Positions 28,232 through 39,700 of a DNA stretch of 64,000 nt are shown here, piece after piece. The translations under genes and the position numbers were made by a program. The stretch's first letter is position 1, and each line of letters begins with the position of its first letter. The notes under the pieces were generated by a model, which worked only from the letters and a program-made list of their open reading frames with translations, ran no database searches and was not told the DNA's origin. This DNA comes from Oscillatoria sp. FACHB-1407 (GTDB lineage Bacteria; Cyanobacteriota; Cyanobacteriia; Elainellales; Elainellaceae): positions 1-64,000 of the forward strand of contig NZ_JACJSA010000013.1 of the NCBI RefSeq assembly GCF_014697545.1, read 5' to 3'.

Positions 28232-28855
28232 TTAATCATCGTCATCGCCCGGTGCCCAACCATAATTGGAGAAGCCATCTAAGCCAATCATGTCCAGATA
28301 GTCCCTGGTTGTGATAGTGCCATCAAAATCCTCGTCTGACTCATGCGCTTCTTCAAACAATTCAACAGCGTCTTGGATGAAGCGATCGCACACCCATCTG
28401 TAAACTCGTTCAAAACTGCGGTTTCCATCCAGGTAAATTACAGCAACTAAAGCCTCGAACATTTCTCCATAAACACCTGGCTCTTCTTCAGGCGGTTTGC
28501 GGTTTGGTCTGTTCCAGGATGAGCAGAAGCCGGGTAATCCTAGCTGAACCGCAAATCTAGTCAAAGATTCTCGACAGGTAACGTCCTGTCTCCAGGCATC
28601 GAGGTCTTGATTGGTCAACTCTGGGTGAGTAGTGAAAAGGTAGTCAGCCAGAATAGCATCGAGCAAGCGATCGCCTAAAAATGCAAGTCGCCGATATTGA
28701 AGCACAATGGTTTGCCGTTCTTGTTCTGAGACAAGAGGCAGTTGCAGCGTTGAGAGATCTGTGAGAGCAAGGCTTAGCAGATCGTCACGGCTGAAGCCAG
28801 AAATAGCGATCGCTTGCTTGGCTTCTAGCAGCTTGATATTGAGCGGGTGAATCAT
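28232..28855 (-). CDS. RNase III-like protein with altered active site
   Basis: 207 aa. The RNase III fold is seen in YRRLAFLGDRLLDAILADYLF and GEMFEALVAVIYLDGN. Compared with the E. coli NERLEFLGD box, the Glu38 and Glu41 positions are Arg and Ala, Asp45 is kept, Asp114 is Glu, and Glu117 is kept, so catalysis may be weak or lost. There is no double-stranded-RNA-binding domain; the C-terminus ends in a run of Asp. It starts 6 nt after the DUF262 gene, as last gene of a four-gene operon, so it likely serves that system rather than rRNA processing. Confidence 0.8.
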   Translation of the reverse strand: MIHPLNIKLLEAKQAIAISGFSRDDLLSLALTDLSTLQLPLVSEQERQTIVLQYRRLAFLGDRLLDAILADYLFTTHPELTNQDLDAWRQDVTCRESLTRFAVQLGLPGFCSSWNRPNRKPPEEEPGVYGEMFEALVAVIYLDGNRSFERVYRWVCDRFIQDAVELFEEAHESDEDFDGTITTRDYLDMIGLDGFSNYGWAPGDDDD

Positions 28856-28861
28856 AGATGA

Positions 28862-30931
28862 TTACGCAGCAGCTAGAGAGTACTTTCTCAGAATGCTGGA
28901 AAACCAAAGAATTGCTGCTTCCCCATCTTTTATAATCACATCGGTTAAATCCCGATTATGTGCGAGCGTATTTCTCAAATTCTGAAGCTGAGTGAAGCGG
29001 CTCTGAACCGCCCCTTTGCTGCCAAAGTATGGTTCAAAATACTGCCAATTGCTACTGCTAATCATTAATTCGCAATATTCAGAGATGTCGAAGAATTGCA
29101 ATTGCTTCTCCAATGATTTGAATTCTTCTGGATCTTCGGAGGGGTTATCTCTCAGGTATTTCTGTGCTCTACCATCAACCTTTGCAACAAAGTGGTGTGG
29201 AATGTAAGATTTCGGCTCAATGTCTTCCTCGTGTTCTGCGGCGACATCTAGGATTAATTGGCGAATCGCAAGTTCTACCTCCTCAAGGCGCTGCCGCCAT
29301 TGGTCTACATCTCGTGAAACATGAATGGTAGATTTGCCTTGATAAAGCTCGTTAAGAAAGCTGTTAATGCCCAGTGCCAACAGTCTTCTACGCTCTTTAA
29401 TGAAAGCCAGGTATCCATCCCGGCTCATTGTCCACAATTCAGGTTCAACCGGAACAAATTGGCATCGCAGTTGATTAGCATCAATATTCGGTAAATAGGC
29501 TGAAGGGTCATTGTTAAAGATGCTGTGATTTGTAGCTGAGGTGATCAGGGCAATATTGGCTAACTCGTTAACGAGACTCTTGTCGTAGGAGGAACTGGAA
29601 CTGAAGATTTTGTAGAGTTTGCTCTTGGGGAAAATATGGTGTCGCTCAATGGAGTAAGTACGCCCTATGATGTTGTTGTACAACGGTAGTGAGGGATCAG
29701 CCCAATCAGCGGCTCCATTACGGCGGACAAGAATATAGAAAATCTGATATAGACGGCTTCTAACACCTTGCAGTTCAAGGTCAGCTTCAGTGACATCAAG
29801 ATTACCCCCTCGAACCAGGGCAACCATCTTGATTAACTCATCGACTGAGTTTGTTTCCTTCAAAATCCGAACATCCCTATCCAGGGCTGACTCAGAACTA
29901 CTGCTATACCGTCCCCACATTAATGCGTTGTAGACCCAGTAGAGAAACTTATCACGAGTCTGGGTGTCTGGGAATTTGAAGTTGTTATTGGAAATGTAAT
30001 AGATCAGTGGAAAGAAGACATACGGTGTACTTAAGAATGTAGTGTCATCAATGTATCCATGCTGTGGGAGGACATTCACCAAATAATCTAAAGACTTCTC
30101 GGTTTTATTCCAGGCATTGATTAAGTCATCTCTGCTTAATGCTGAAACGTTGTCAAAAACCCCGCGAGATGTGGCGATGACAGAAATACAACGAGTAAAA
30201 AAATCTAAATTGAAGTGGAAGTTGACCTTACTATATTTTTCAGCAGCAGCACGCATTTTGTCTTTGCAATCTTCCCATCGTCCTGTTATCAACGCTAATG
30301 CCAAATCTGAATCAGATAGAGGCGTGCCAGCACTGTTAACGAGGTTGAAGATCTCAACCACTTGCATAGGGTCTTGCTGTTCAACTTCCTGAATGTAGTA
30401 TTCGTAATTTTTGATGTTGTCGAGTCGGTTCAAACGCTCTAATTGCGTCACGAGGTATACAGAGAGTTCTGGATTGATAGTGGCTGCGTTGGCAATGTAG
30501 CCACCAGCCCCTTTCTGTAACAAGTCAGCTACAGCGATCCACTCCTTCTTCCCACTCATTAGAGTTTGGGTAAAGTATTGAAACTCCTCAGTGTCTAGAT
30601 TGAAGTAAAGGTCTGTTCTGGGCGGTTTTCCCTCAATCCAGTTGGGAGGAAAGCCTTTGAGTAGGGTGTAAAGGGTCGTGAGGCGCTGTTGCCCATCTAA
30701 AATCAAGCGGGTAAACGTGTTTTCCTCAGAAGGATTAGTGCCTTTAATTTTAGAAGGGATTTCAGCTTTCCAAACTAGGAAAGCCCCTGTAGGATATCCA
30801 CGATAGAGTGATTGAAAATACTTCTTAACCTGCTCTGAATTCCATCGAAAACCCCGCTGAAACTCTGGGAGAAAGTAGCGGTTTTTCTGAATATCGTCAA
30901 TAAGAGAGTGAATTTTCTGGGTGGTTGCCAT
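28862..30931 (-). CDS. DUF262 / HNH (GmrSD-like) protein with C-terminal HEPN-like region
   Basis: 689 aa. Residues about 8-120 are DUF262 (ParB-like NTPase): FLPEFQRGFRWNSEQVKKYF, YPTGAFLVWK and RLILDGQQRLTTLYTLLKG. The middle has a DUF1524 HNH nuclease motif, RHHIFPKSKL, near residue 430 with ITSATNHSIFN after it. This pair defines GmrSD/BrxU-type modification-dependent or nucleotide-driven nucleases. The C-terminal 100 residues end in LRNTLAHNRDLTD, an R-x4-H pattern typical of HEPN RNases (Swt1-like). Gap to the SNF2 gene upstream 136 nt, to the RNase III-like gene downstream 6 nt. The target is not predictable from sequence. Confidence 0.85.
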   Translation of the reverse strand: MATTQKIHSLIDDIQKNRYFLPEFQRGFRWNSEQVKKYFQSLYRGYPTGAFLVWKAEIPSKIKGTNPSEENTFTRLILDGQQRLTTLYTLLKGFPPNWIEGKPPRTDLYFNLDTEEFQYFTQTLMSGKKEWIAVADLLQKGAGGYIANAATINPELSVYLVTQLERLNRLDNIKNYEYYIQEVEQQDPMQVVEIFNLVNSAGTPLSDSDLALALITGRWEDCKDKMRAAAEKYSKVNFHFNLDFFTRCISVIATSRGVFDNVSALSRDDLINAWNKTEKSLDYLVNVLPQHGYIDDTTFLSTPYVFFPLIYYISNNNFKFPDTQTRDKFLYWVYNALMWGRYSSSSESALDRDVRILKETNSVDELIKMVALVRGGNLDVTEADLELQGVRSRLYQIFYILVRRNGAADWADPSLPLYNNIIGRTYSIERHHIFPKSKLYKIFSSSSSYDKSLVNELANIALITSATNHSIFNNDPSAYLPNIDANQLRCQFVPVEPELWTMSRDGYLAFIKERRRLLALGINSFLNELYQGKSTIHVSRDVDQWRQRLEEVELAIRQLILDVAAEHEEDIEPKSYIPHHFVAKVDGRAQKYLRDNPSEDPEEFKSLEKQLQFFDISEYCELMISSSNWQYFEPYFGSKGAVQSRFTQLQNLRNTLAHNRDLTDVIIKDGEAAILWFSSILRKYSLAAA

Positions 30932-31067
30932 AATGTTGTAACTGAATGATTCGGAGTTTTTGAATAGAATTCCTAAAACAAGCTGAATTAGAAGAGTTTG
31001 AGAGGATTCTTTTCTTGTAGTCAGTAAGCTTTTCTTGTTTCTTTATGAGCTTTAAGTAAGGTGAACT

Positions 31068-33767
31068 TCACTGTAATTCCACCAGATCTTTCATAGCTAA
31101 ACTTTCAGGGCAGAGAATTACTAACGCCTTGACATCTGGAACGCGGAATGGCAAGTCTAGCTCAGTGATATTACTGCCAACTAATTGTTCAGCTTTGAGC
31201 AACCAGTTCTTCAATGTTTCTGGTGGAATTGCTGGGTTTCCACCTGGCTCAATTCGTCTCAGTAATGGTTTCATCAACGTATTTAGGAGAGTTAAGACTT
31301 CGTAATCATGGCGCAATATTGGAATATTTGTAAATTCAACACCAACAATAACTGCTCGAATAGAGCCACTACTTTCAGTCACACGATCTGTAACGCTTAG
31401 TAAAACAAGTGGATTAGGTAGAAGCTCAGATGGCAGTAAAGCTGCTGCCTCTTCCAATGATCGTGCTTGCTCAAGCGCTCGATCTAATAAAGGATGTCCT
31501 ATGCCAAGAATACGCTGATTAGCATCACTGCCTCTGAAATCGCGATCAAATACTAAGCCACTATAGTTGGGTTTGATTCCAATTCCGGTCCAAACTTCAG
31601 GCGTACGAAAACTCAAACCGTCTTCTGTAAATTTGGCTTGACGGTGATTATGCATCAACATTCCTGTGAAAAAAGGGCGTAATGCAGGCAGATCTACTTC
31701 TAACAGCTGTCCAGCCAATTCTCTGTAATCAAAGCTCGCACAATGCCCAACTAAATCACGCACAGTTTGCAAAGCATCTTGACCTCCAAAGCGAGTAGTT
31801 TTGCTATCAAACCATGAATTTAAGGTTTCTCTAGGCACTGTTGGGGCTTCAGAAAACAACTCTGTCCAAACTGAAGGAGATGTCATGCCCAATACCACGG
31901 GAAAAAGATCCTCACTTTCCTCCATAACACCACTAAGGGCGAGTTGGATGCGCTGCATCTTCTCTTCAAGTCGCTCCCAGATAGTTGCCTCAATAGTATC
32001 AGGGTTGCGAAGTGTCACTACCTCAACTTTATGAGTTTGACCATAGCGGTACAAGCGCCCAACGCGCTGATGAAGTCGCATTGGGTTCCATGGAATGTCA
32101 ACATGAATTAGCGTGTAACAATTCTGCTGTAAGTCTACCCCTTCACCAGCTGCTTCTGTAGACACCAAGAATCGGGCTTCCCCTTCATTGAATAACTGAA
32201 TGGCCCTTTCCCTTGGACATCGTAAGGTTTTACCATTAACATTGTGAACTTCCTGATCCCCGTTGATGAAGGTTACAGCAGTTCCGCCATAATGCTGAAT
32301 CAAAGCATTTATTAATAAGGATTGGGTTGCCTTATACTCTGTAAAAAACAGTACCGACCGTTCAGCGAAATCTCCCTTGAGTAAATCAAGGATGCGCTGA
32401 ATGCGAGTTTCAAATTTAATAGCGTTGGAGAGATCAACCAGTTTTGTAAGGTACTCTTCCTCATTCTCCATAAGAGATAAAGCAACAGAAAGTTCAACAA
32501 TGCGTTCGTCCAAAGCACTAACATCATCTTCAGACCGATCGCTCGTATCTACTTGAGCAAGGATTGTCTTTAACTGCTGTCGTAAGGCTTTGAGTTGGTC
32601 TAACTCGTTCTGTTGAGATTTAAGACTTTGAAGCCGCTTTTGTAATGCTGACCGTACCGCTGCGACTGAACTTGATGCTAACTTCTGCAAAGCAGAAAGA
32701 ACTAAATTTACGGCACGTCCTTCAAATCCATCAAGTGACGAAGCGTAAGTGTAACCCTCTAAGATGAATTGGGTCAAAGTATCATAGAACTTAGCTTCCT
32801 GATCAGAGTAATGGTATGTTACGACCTGAGTCTTTACACCATTAAATAACAGGCGACCATGTAGGTCAGTGACGTTTTGTTTGTTGTTTCGGATCATCAC
32901 ATCTCGTAACGCCGATAAATATATTTCTAATGGTTGTTTTGGATCTTCGAAAACATCAGGACGTAGCAGCTTTAGTAGTGCCAGAAAACTATAGTCCTTA
33001 CCCCGGTGTGGCGTACCTGTAAAAAATACTATTGACTTAAGCTTTTGAAACTCGTTTAACTTCTGCAATAGTTTGAAGCTGAGAGTGATGCCGTTGACCT
33101 CATCAGCATTGAGATGATGGGCTTCATCAACAATAACTAAATCCCAGGGGGGCGAGGAAAGCAGGCGATCGTGACGCCCGCGTCGATCATCACGGAGAGT
33201 TTGTAATGAAGCTACTACCTGGTTGTGAGTTTCCCAAAAACCATTACGAGGTGTATCAGCTTCAGTTGTGTAGGGTGTGAAGCGTAAATCAAACATCTCG
33301 CGTAAGCGTAAAACCCACTGTTCAACCAATGAAGCTGGAGCAAGTATTAGAACACGTTGGACAATCTTTCGCGAAACAAGGGGCCAAAGAATCAACCCAG
33401 CTTCAATCGTCTTTCCCAAACCTACATCATCCGCAATTAACCAACGGAAGGGCCAACGCTCCAAAACCTTACGGCATACCCAAAGCTGATGGGGAAGTAA
33501 CTTGACACGTGAACGGGAGAAGACGCTCCAGCGATCGTTGAGAGAGTCGATAGTTGCAGCCAAACCACGTAAAATTACAGGAAGAGGAGCTTGCCAATTT
33601 CCTTCTTCAATAACTTGCTGAAGAGTTATTGAACTGCGGATCGAAATGATCTCGCATTCCTCAATACCATGCTCAAATCGAACTATAACAGTTGCACCCC
33701 GATCAAGGATGACTTCACCTGAACCGAGGGTAACATGGTTTACAAAATCACCTGTTTGAAATGTCAT
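31068..33767 (-). CDS. SNF2/RapA-type helicase paired with the sacsin-like protein
   Basis: 899 aa. Helicase motifs: IADDVGLGKTIEAGLIL near residue 117, DLVIVDEAHHL near 215, VFFTGTPHRGKDY, and in the second half VSTEAAGEGVDLQQN and RLHQRVGRLYRYGQ. It resembles DrmD and RapA but lacks the long N-terminal extension of the DrmD encoded at 48185-51331, and the two are clearly different in their C-terminal halves. It starts 12 nt after the sacsin-like gene, so they form one unit. Likely role: ATP-driven translocation on DNA as part of a multi-component defence complex (inference). Confidence 0.87.
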   Translation of the reverse strand: MTFQTGDFVNHVTLGSGEVILDRGATVIVRFEHGIEECEIISIRSSITLQQVIEEGNWQAPLPVILRGLAATIDSLNDRWSVFSRSRVKLLPHQLWVCRKVLERWPFRWLIADDVGLGKTIEAGLILWPLVSRKIVQRVLILAPASLVEQWVLRLREMFDLRFTPYTTEADTPRNGFWETHNQVVASLQTLRDDRRGRHDRLLSSPPWDLVIVDEAHHLNADEVNGITLSFKLLQKLNEFQKLKSIVFFTGTPHRGKDYSFLALLKLLRPDVFEDPKQPLEIYLSALRDVMIRNNKQNVTDLHGRLLFNGVKTQVVTYHYSDQEAKFYDTLTQFILEGYTYASSLDGFEGRAVNLVLSALQKLASSSVAAVRSALQKRLQSLKSQQNELDQLKALRQQLKTILAQVDTSDRSEDDVSALDERIVELSVALSLMENEEEYLTKLVDLSNAIKFETRIQRILDLLKGDFAERSVLFFTEYKATQSLLINALIQHYGGTAVTFINGDQEVHNVNGKTLRCPRERAIQLFNEGEARFLVSTEAAGEGVDLQQNCYTLIHVDIPWNPMRLHQRVGRLYRYGQTHKVEVVTLRNPDTIEATIWERLEEKMQRIQLALSGVMEESEDLFPVVLGMTSPSVWTELFSEAPTVPRETLNSWFDSKTTRFGGQDALQTVRDLVGHCASFDYRELAGQLLEVDLPALRPFFTGMLMHNHRQAKFTEDGLSFRTPEVWTGIGIKPNYSGLVFDRDFRGSDANQRILGIGHPLLDRALEQARSLEEAAALLPSELLPNPLVLLSVTDRVTESSGSIRAVIVGVEFTNIPILRHDYEVLTLLNTLMKPLLRRIEPGGNPAIPPETLKNWLLKAEQLVGSNITELDLPFRVPDVKALVILCPESLAMKDLVELQ

Positions 33768-33779
33768 ACTGAGATTGCC

Positions 33780-36700
33780 TCACCGAACGCGAAACCGCAC
33801 TCCATCCCAACGTGTACGCCATTCTCCTGGGTCACCTTGGTTAGAAAAGTTTACCCAACTGGATACATCATCCTCTGATTCCACAGGTTCTTGCGGCACA
33901 GGGATTCTGCCTAATAACTTCTCTTGAATATCCCCCGGTTCATCCTGAAGCATTAGAAAAGGCAAATCGTAGTCGCCAAAGTAGGTGGCATCCTCTTCAC
34001 CGAGGTGTTCAACTAGAAAATCATGGATACTCATTGAGTTTTCTACAGCCGTTCTTCTGCTGTCACCTCTGACGGCGCTACAACCAATTGCAAACAGCAT
34101 TGCTCGCACCCGTCGAACTGGTACGTAAGCATAAGGGCGCATTCCTGGATTCGACAATATTCCACCGCGTACTAACTCGCGGACTATAAACGTAGAACCA
34201 ATTCCTAAAATACTACCTACTGGTGGTGCTCCTTGCCCTATACCAGTGCCTTGTAGGACTGGATTTTGTTGAGGATTTAGAACTAAATCGATTGGATTAC
34301 GAAGTTGAGTTTGACCGATGCCTAGATATGCATTCAGATTATTAGTTGCTAACAAGCTGTCGCGATATGCATCCAACCATTTAGAAAACGCATAAAAAGC
34401 AGGATAATAGCGCACCCATTGGTAGTACTGAAGGCGATCGCCAACACGTGGAGACGTGAAATACCGATCAAGTAAATTGATCCATCCGACCTCATCTACT
34501 TCGCCAGTAACCATGACATCGATCCATCCCCAATTCTCACAATGCTGCAAAAAGGTACGATGCTGTTCAGGGCTGGTGCGCCCCATTGTATGCAAGGCTC
34601 CTAGCATGAATAAAATTAGCCAACGGTTTCTAGAGAAGCTAGGATTACTGTGGTCGTTGTAATTGTTCTGGTTTAATTTGAGGTCAATGCGTGGATAAAG
34701 GTTCTTTTCATACTTTGGAATTAGACGATTACGTTCTTCTGACCACCATTCTAAAATATTGAATAGAACATCTTCTATACTTGGAGTAGGTAGTAATCCT
34801 TTTCCTTTATCCTCATCAGAAGTGTTTCCTTCGTCAACGGCTATGCCTTCAAAAGCTATATCATTGTCATTTGATGAAGCTAACAACTCCAATTTATCTA
34901 GTAATTCATAAAATGAAGAAGGGGTGACTCCGTATTCCTTCTTTGAGTTATTTCGCTTTGATGGAAGATCTGCTAGCCAGCTATTTTCAAGCCTGTCTTT
35001 GAGCCAATCAATTAGTTCGTCACGGTGTTTACTATTGACCAGGTATTGAACACAAAATTTATGGGTATCGACAGAAGCTTCCAATACCCATTTTCCACGT
35101 ACTTCAACCGGAATAGAGACTAGCGAGAGATCTTCAGATCGACACGCATAGAACAGGTTTAAAGATCCACATTCATAATCTTCAGCTAGTAGGGCTGAAG
35201 CAGGAGCAAATAGAGCAAGCTGGGATTCTTCTGATCCTTCAAGCGAAGATTCGACAACTAGGAGATTTTGTGCAGTAGCCGTATTTTGATCGCGGCTTTG
35301 AAACTGCACGGTTCTCAAAAACTCTTGAATGGTACGTGCCTCCGAGGGAGGTAGTTTGTCTAAAAAAACCTGATTGATTAATAGCTCAACAACCAACGAA
35401 ACTTCTGGAGAAACTATATGGGTAAGCTGCCATTTTAGAACTGTCAGCAAATCTAAATATTTAACCGGATACCCTATTAGCTTCTTCAAAACCTCAGCAA
35501 CTTTATGCGATACAACCTGTCCAGGAAGAATTTGATGCTGTCCTTTTGCTAAGACTGGCCAGTCTAAAACTTGTGTCAACACAGCCTCATCAGAGTTAAG
35601 GATGTCACTCACAGCCCATTGAATACTTCCTAGTCGAGTTAAACAGTTAAATTGACCAGTACTTTTTGGTAATTTCGTTGGTAGAGCATCACAGGTAGTG
35701 TAAAGAAGTGGCATTCCTCTGTTTTCTACCCAAAACATTTGATAGAGTAGCCCAATACCTTGATCACCAGCGTTTTGGCTAGCCAGTTGGTCGCTCAGGA
35801 TATTCCAAATACTTGTCCAAAAAGTTAGTCGTGTTGTACCTGTAGTAAGGTTAAGTGCTTGGCAAAGTTGTACGTCATCAAGCTGATAGAGATTGATGAG
35901 TGCCTGACTAAACTCACGCCCCATTTCTTTCGCAAGCTCTTCGTTAAATTGCTTGCCTCCACCGCTCAAATCTAACTGCGATCGCCCAACATCTAAACGG
36001 AAGGGACCGTTAATCGCAAAGCCAACTTTTAAGTGCATTCTTGTGGGAGCTGTGACCCAAAAAGTTGGATAGTTTGAAGATAGTAGTGTACCTCCAGATG
36101 GATTGAGAGGAATGAGACAACGCCTTCCTGGTTTTCCTAAGAGTAGTGCGTTCAGGGATTTATTGTTCTTAAGCTCTATGCTTCTGCCTAAGTAAACATT
36201 AGGAATACCATCAATAGTTTTCTCATCCCAACTCCAAGTACGCCTACTATCTCTAATTCGCACTTTGAACTCTCGAAGCCACCGGGAGAACGCTCCAAGC
36301 AAAGGTGCATATTCAACAAATTTTTCGACGACAGGACGTGCCTCCGAATCATTAACGTTCAGTTTAACAATTGTTCCTTCTTCGCTATCGCCTAACTGAC
36401 TTGCTATTGTTTTAAACTCGTCATCTGATAGTTCTTTAGGGTAAACACCACCAATAACATCAAAGCCAATACGATCACTAACAACCCGTGGTTTGCTAGT
36501 TAGCAAAAATACGCTTTTGAAGCCCAGCCCAAATTTGCCTGTCACTCCTTCGGATTTATCAGAAAAATTGAGCAAGAGCATCTTCAGGAGATCATCGCTA
36601 TAACCACGAATACTCCAGTCACATCCGTTAAATTGATACTGGTTGATTGCTCGTCCCCAATGTGAAATGCAAAGAGAATTATTTGCCAAACTAATCGTGA

Positions 36701-39700
36701 ACTGGCGTGAAACTTCAGTCTGTCCCATTTCTCGCAATTCCCAACAAGCATCATCAGCATTCTGAAAAAGCTCAAATGGAACTGAATACTTGTCATAGTT
36801 AGCATTTTCAATACGCTGTCTCACACCTACTAAAAATGCCCTCTGTGTTTCCTCATTATTAATGAGATCGTTACGAATCTCCTTTTTATTTTCTTGTAAA
36901 GCTTTCTCATTCTTCTGAAGCTCGGATGTGTACCGTCTACGTTCTGGAAACTTTTCCTGTAAGCTTAGTAAACTTTCACGCTGTTTCTGTAAATCAAAAT
37001 GCTTGTGAATAAGAGATTTTATCTTGCTGTCTTGGTCTAGTCTAAGCTGGCTCCTAATGCTGATGATTGCATCATTCAAAAGAATGTTCTGGGTTTCGCG
37101 AATGTCAGGCGGAGCTTGATCTTGTAATTTCTCCCAAAAACTATCAAGGTCAGTTACGCGGTATCCATAACATTCCTCCAAAATAATTTTGAAGCTCTGT
37201 TTGGCTAATCTTAGTAAAAGAATTTCATCTAGAGATGTGCTCTGGCGTAATGAAAGCTGAATATATGAAATTTTAACTAGGTTAGTTTTCCGAACATCAC
37301 CAACAATTAGGCTTTCTGCTTCTCCTTCACGAAGCAAGTGAACTTTTACCGTCTCTCCGGTTAAGCTTCTGACTCGTATCACATCACTCTGATGCTTGTT
37401 AACAAAGAACTTTGTTCTCTCAATATCGCTTATCAAAAAATGAACTGCATTTTTATGATCATTATTATCATCGGCTTTGCGAATTTCTTCTAAAAAATGA
37501 TCAACTCTTGGAAAATATACTTTAGCGAGTTCCTTTAATTCACCCCGCTCACCTAATAGTCTGAGCAAAAGACCGATCGCATTATTAGTTCGCCGTGGCC
37601 AATCCTTAAAATAGCGTTGAAGTAGCTCATTGCTATTTCTTAGTGCCTCATTTGAAAAGTCCTCATCGAACTCCTCAGCATCATCGCTTATAGATTGAGA
37701 TTCATCATTTTCTGCATTGGCTTGCTTAATTTGGGCACCAATAATCTCAGCAAGGCTAGTGTGTAAAATATCAGACGGATCAACATTAATAGCTCCGTAA
37801 CATAGTTGCTGGGCACTTCTCCACTCTTCCGACTGATTAAGGAGTTGAATCTGTTGCAGTATATCTACCCACTCGACGCTCTCGCTTGCTAGCGCTAAAT
37901 ACTGGCGATATGTTTCAAACAGGGCTAAACGTAGGGCATTGTTGTTCTGGGTGTTGCTATGACGATTAGCAAGAGCGTTCAGAATTTCAATTAATCTCTC
38001 AGAGCCTAATGGTTCTCCAAGAATCTCAAACAGTTGTTTTGTACCACTTGGCGTATGTCCGTTAAGCTTTGCTAGTAAACTTGACGCAGGCATTACATCG
38101 CTTGAAAGTTCACGAAAAGCATCAAACCATTGCTGACGTACTTGCTCGTCTTTGACCAATATCTCTGTTAAAGTTCCAATGCGGTAGCGATCGTTCTCCG
38201 ACAGCAGCAACATTTCTCCCAGCATATCCAAAGCTTCTTTCTGAGATGGGAATAGTTGTCGTAAAAGGCTAAACGCTTTATGTTTCTGCAAATCTTGGGA
38301 AAGGTTCTGAGAAGCAACATACATCTGTTCACATTCTGCACATATTTGTTGTACTTCTTCTTGAATTAGCGAGAGGTGAATAATTTCAATTGGAGCACAA
38401 CAATTTCCTGGTCGCACTCCCGGTCGCAATGGTAACCATTCGACTTCCAATAGGTCATCTAACTTGCCACAGTCTTCAGGTGCATGCTTAAGGGCATCTA
38501 GGACAATCGGCCAATACTCCACTGGATTATCAAGCTTCAGCAAATAGTGTTCAATTAGTGTCCGTGCATCGATAGGTGGTTTGAGTGCTGCTTGTTGTTG
38601 AGCAATCTCAATACGGCTACTACGACGTAGGAGTATAATTCCTAATTTCTGAGCTAAAGAAGGCTCTATCTGAAAGTCATTACCGTCTCCTTGCAGATAA
38701 GTATGTTCATCAATAGCAATTCGTGAAGAGCCGCGTTTTGTGTCTACAGCCTCGTGGATTCTTAACTGACTACTAATTTTGAAAGGTAAGTTGTAAATTA
38801 GTTTTTCACATTCTTCCCAGCTAAACTCATCCCACCTCAAAGAATGAAGAGGCGTGCCAGAAGTAGCAATACGAGTTAACTCTTGCTCTACACCCTTCGC
38901 ATCAACATTGGTAATACCAAGCGCCTGGCATTGTTGAGGAGATAAGACTTCTAGCAATTTATTGTCAATAAATCGCCAATGTTGGCTAGGCTCAATAATA
39001 TGTTTAAGAACTTTAGACCAAAGGGTATTTACGTTAGTTGTTTGATTAGGACTTGCGTAGAGTGGATCACGAATATCGTCAAAATGGCTTGGGTCAGCAT
39101 GTAGCAGATAGCGTAAAGCGCTTCGATCTGTGGAAGGGTTTATGGAGTGTGCGATTTCTTGAACTAATGCCTGACGAAATTCTAGTGATGTTTGTAGTGC
39201 TGGCTTTTGTTTGACTAAGGTAATGACATTACTGGCATTACACTGTGGCAATTTGATGGAATCGTCGAAACTAAGATAAATAGGGTCTTTTAAGGACTGA
39301 GCTAGTATTTTGGCAAGTGGTGCATCTCCTTCCGGGGAGGCGGTATCCTTGAACAGCCTGTAGCTCGCTTTGACCCCTTCTAACCAAGTACAAGAATGGA
39401 ATTCTCGAATTTTTCCGCTACCGCTAATTTTTGTGACTTCAAATAAATCCAATTGGCAAATTTTTTGCCAATACTCAGATTGACGTGAAGCTATCCTAGA
39501 TATGACTGAATTTACAAATGATCTGGCAGCCTGAGAGTTTTTAACCTCACTTTCCAGTTCAACTAAGATCAGATACGTATCGAACTCTGAAAGCTTTGGT
39601 GCTGTTGGTTTTTCAGATCTCAGACTAGTGGGAATAATCAGGCAAGAAGTTTCTAGCTGCAACAGTCTTTGCTTTAATCCTTTAGATAAACCATTTGGTA

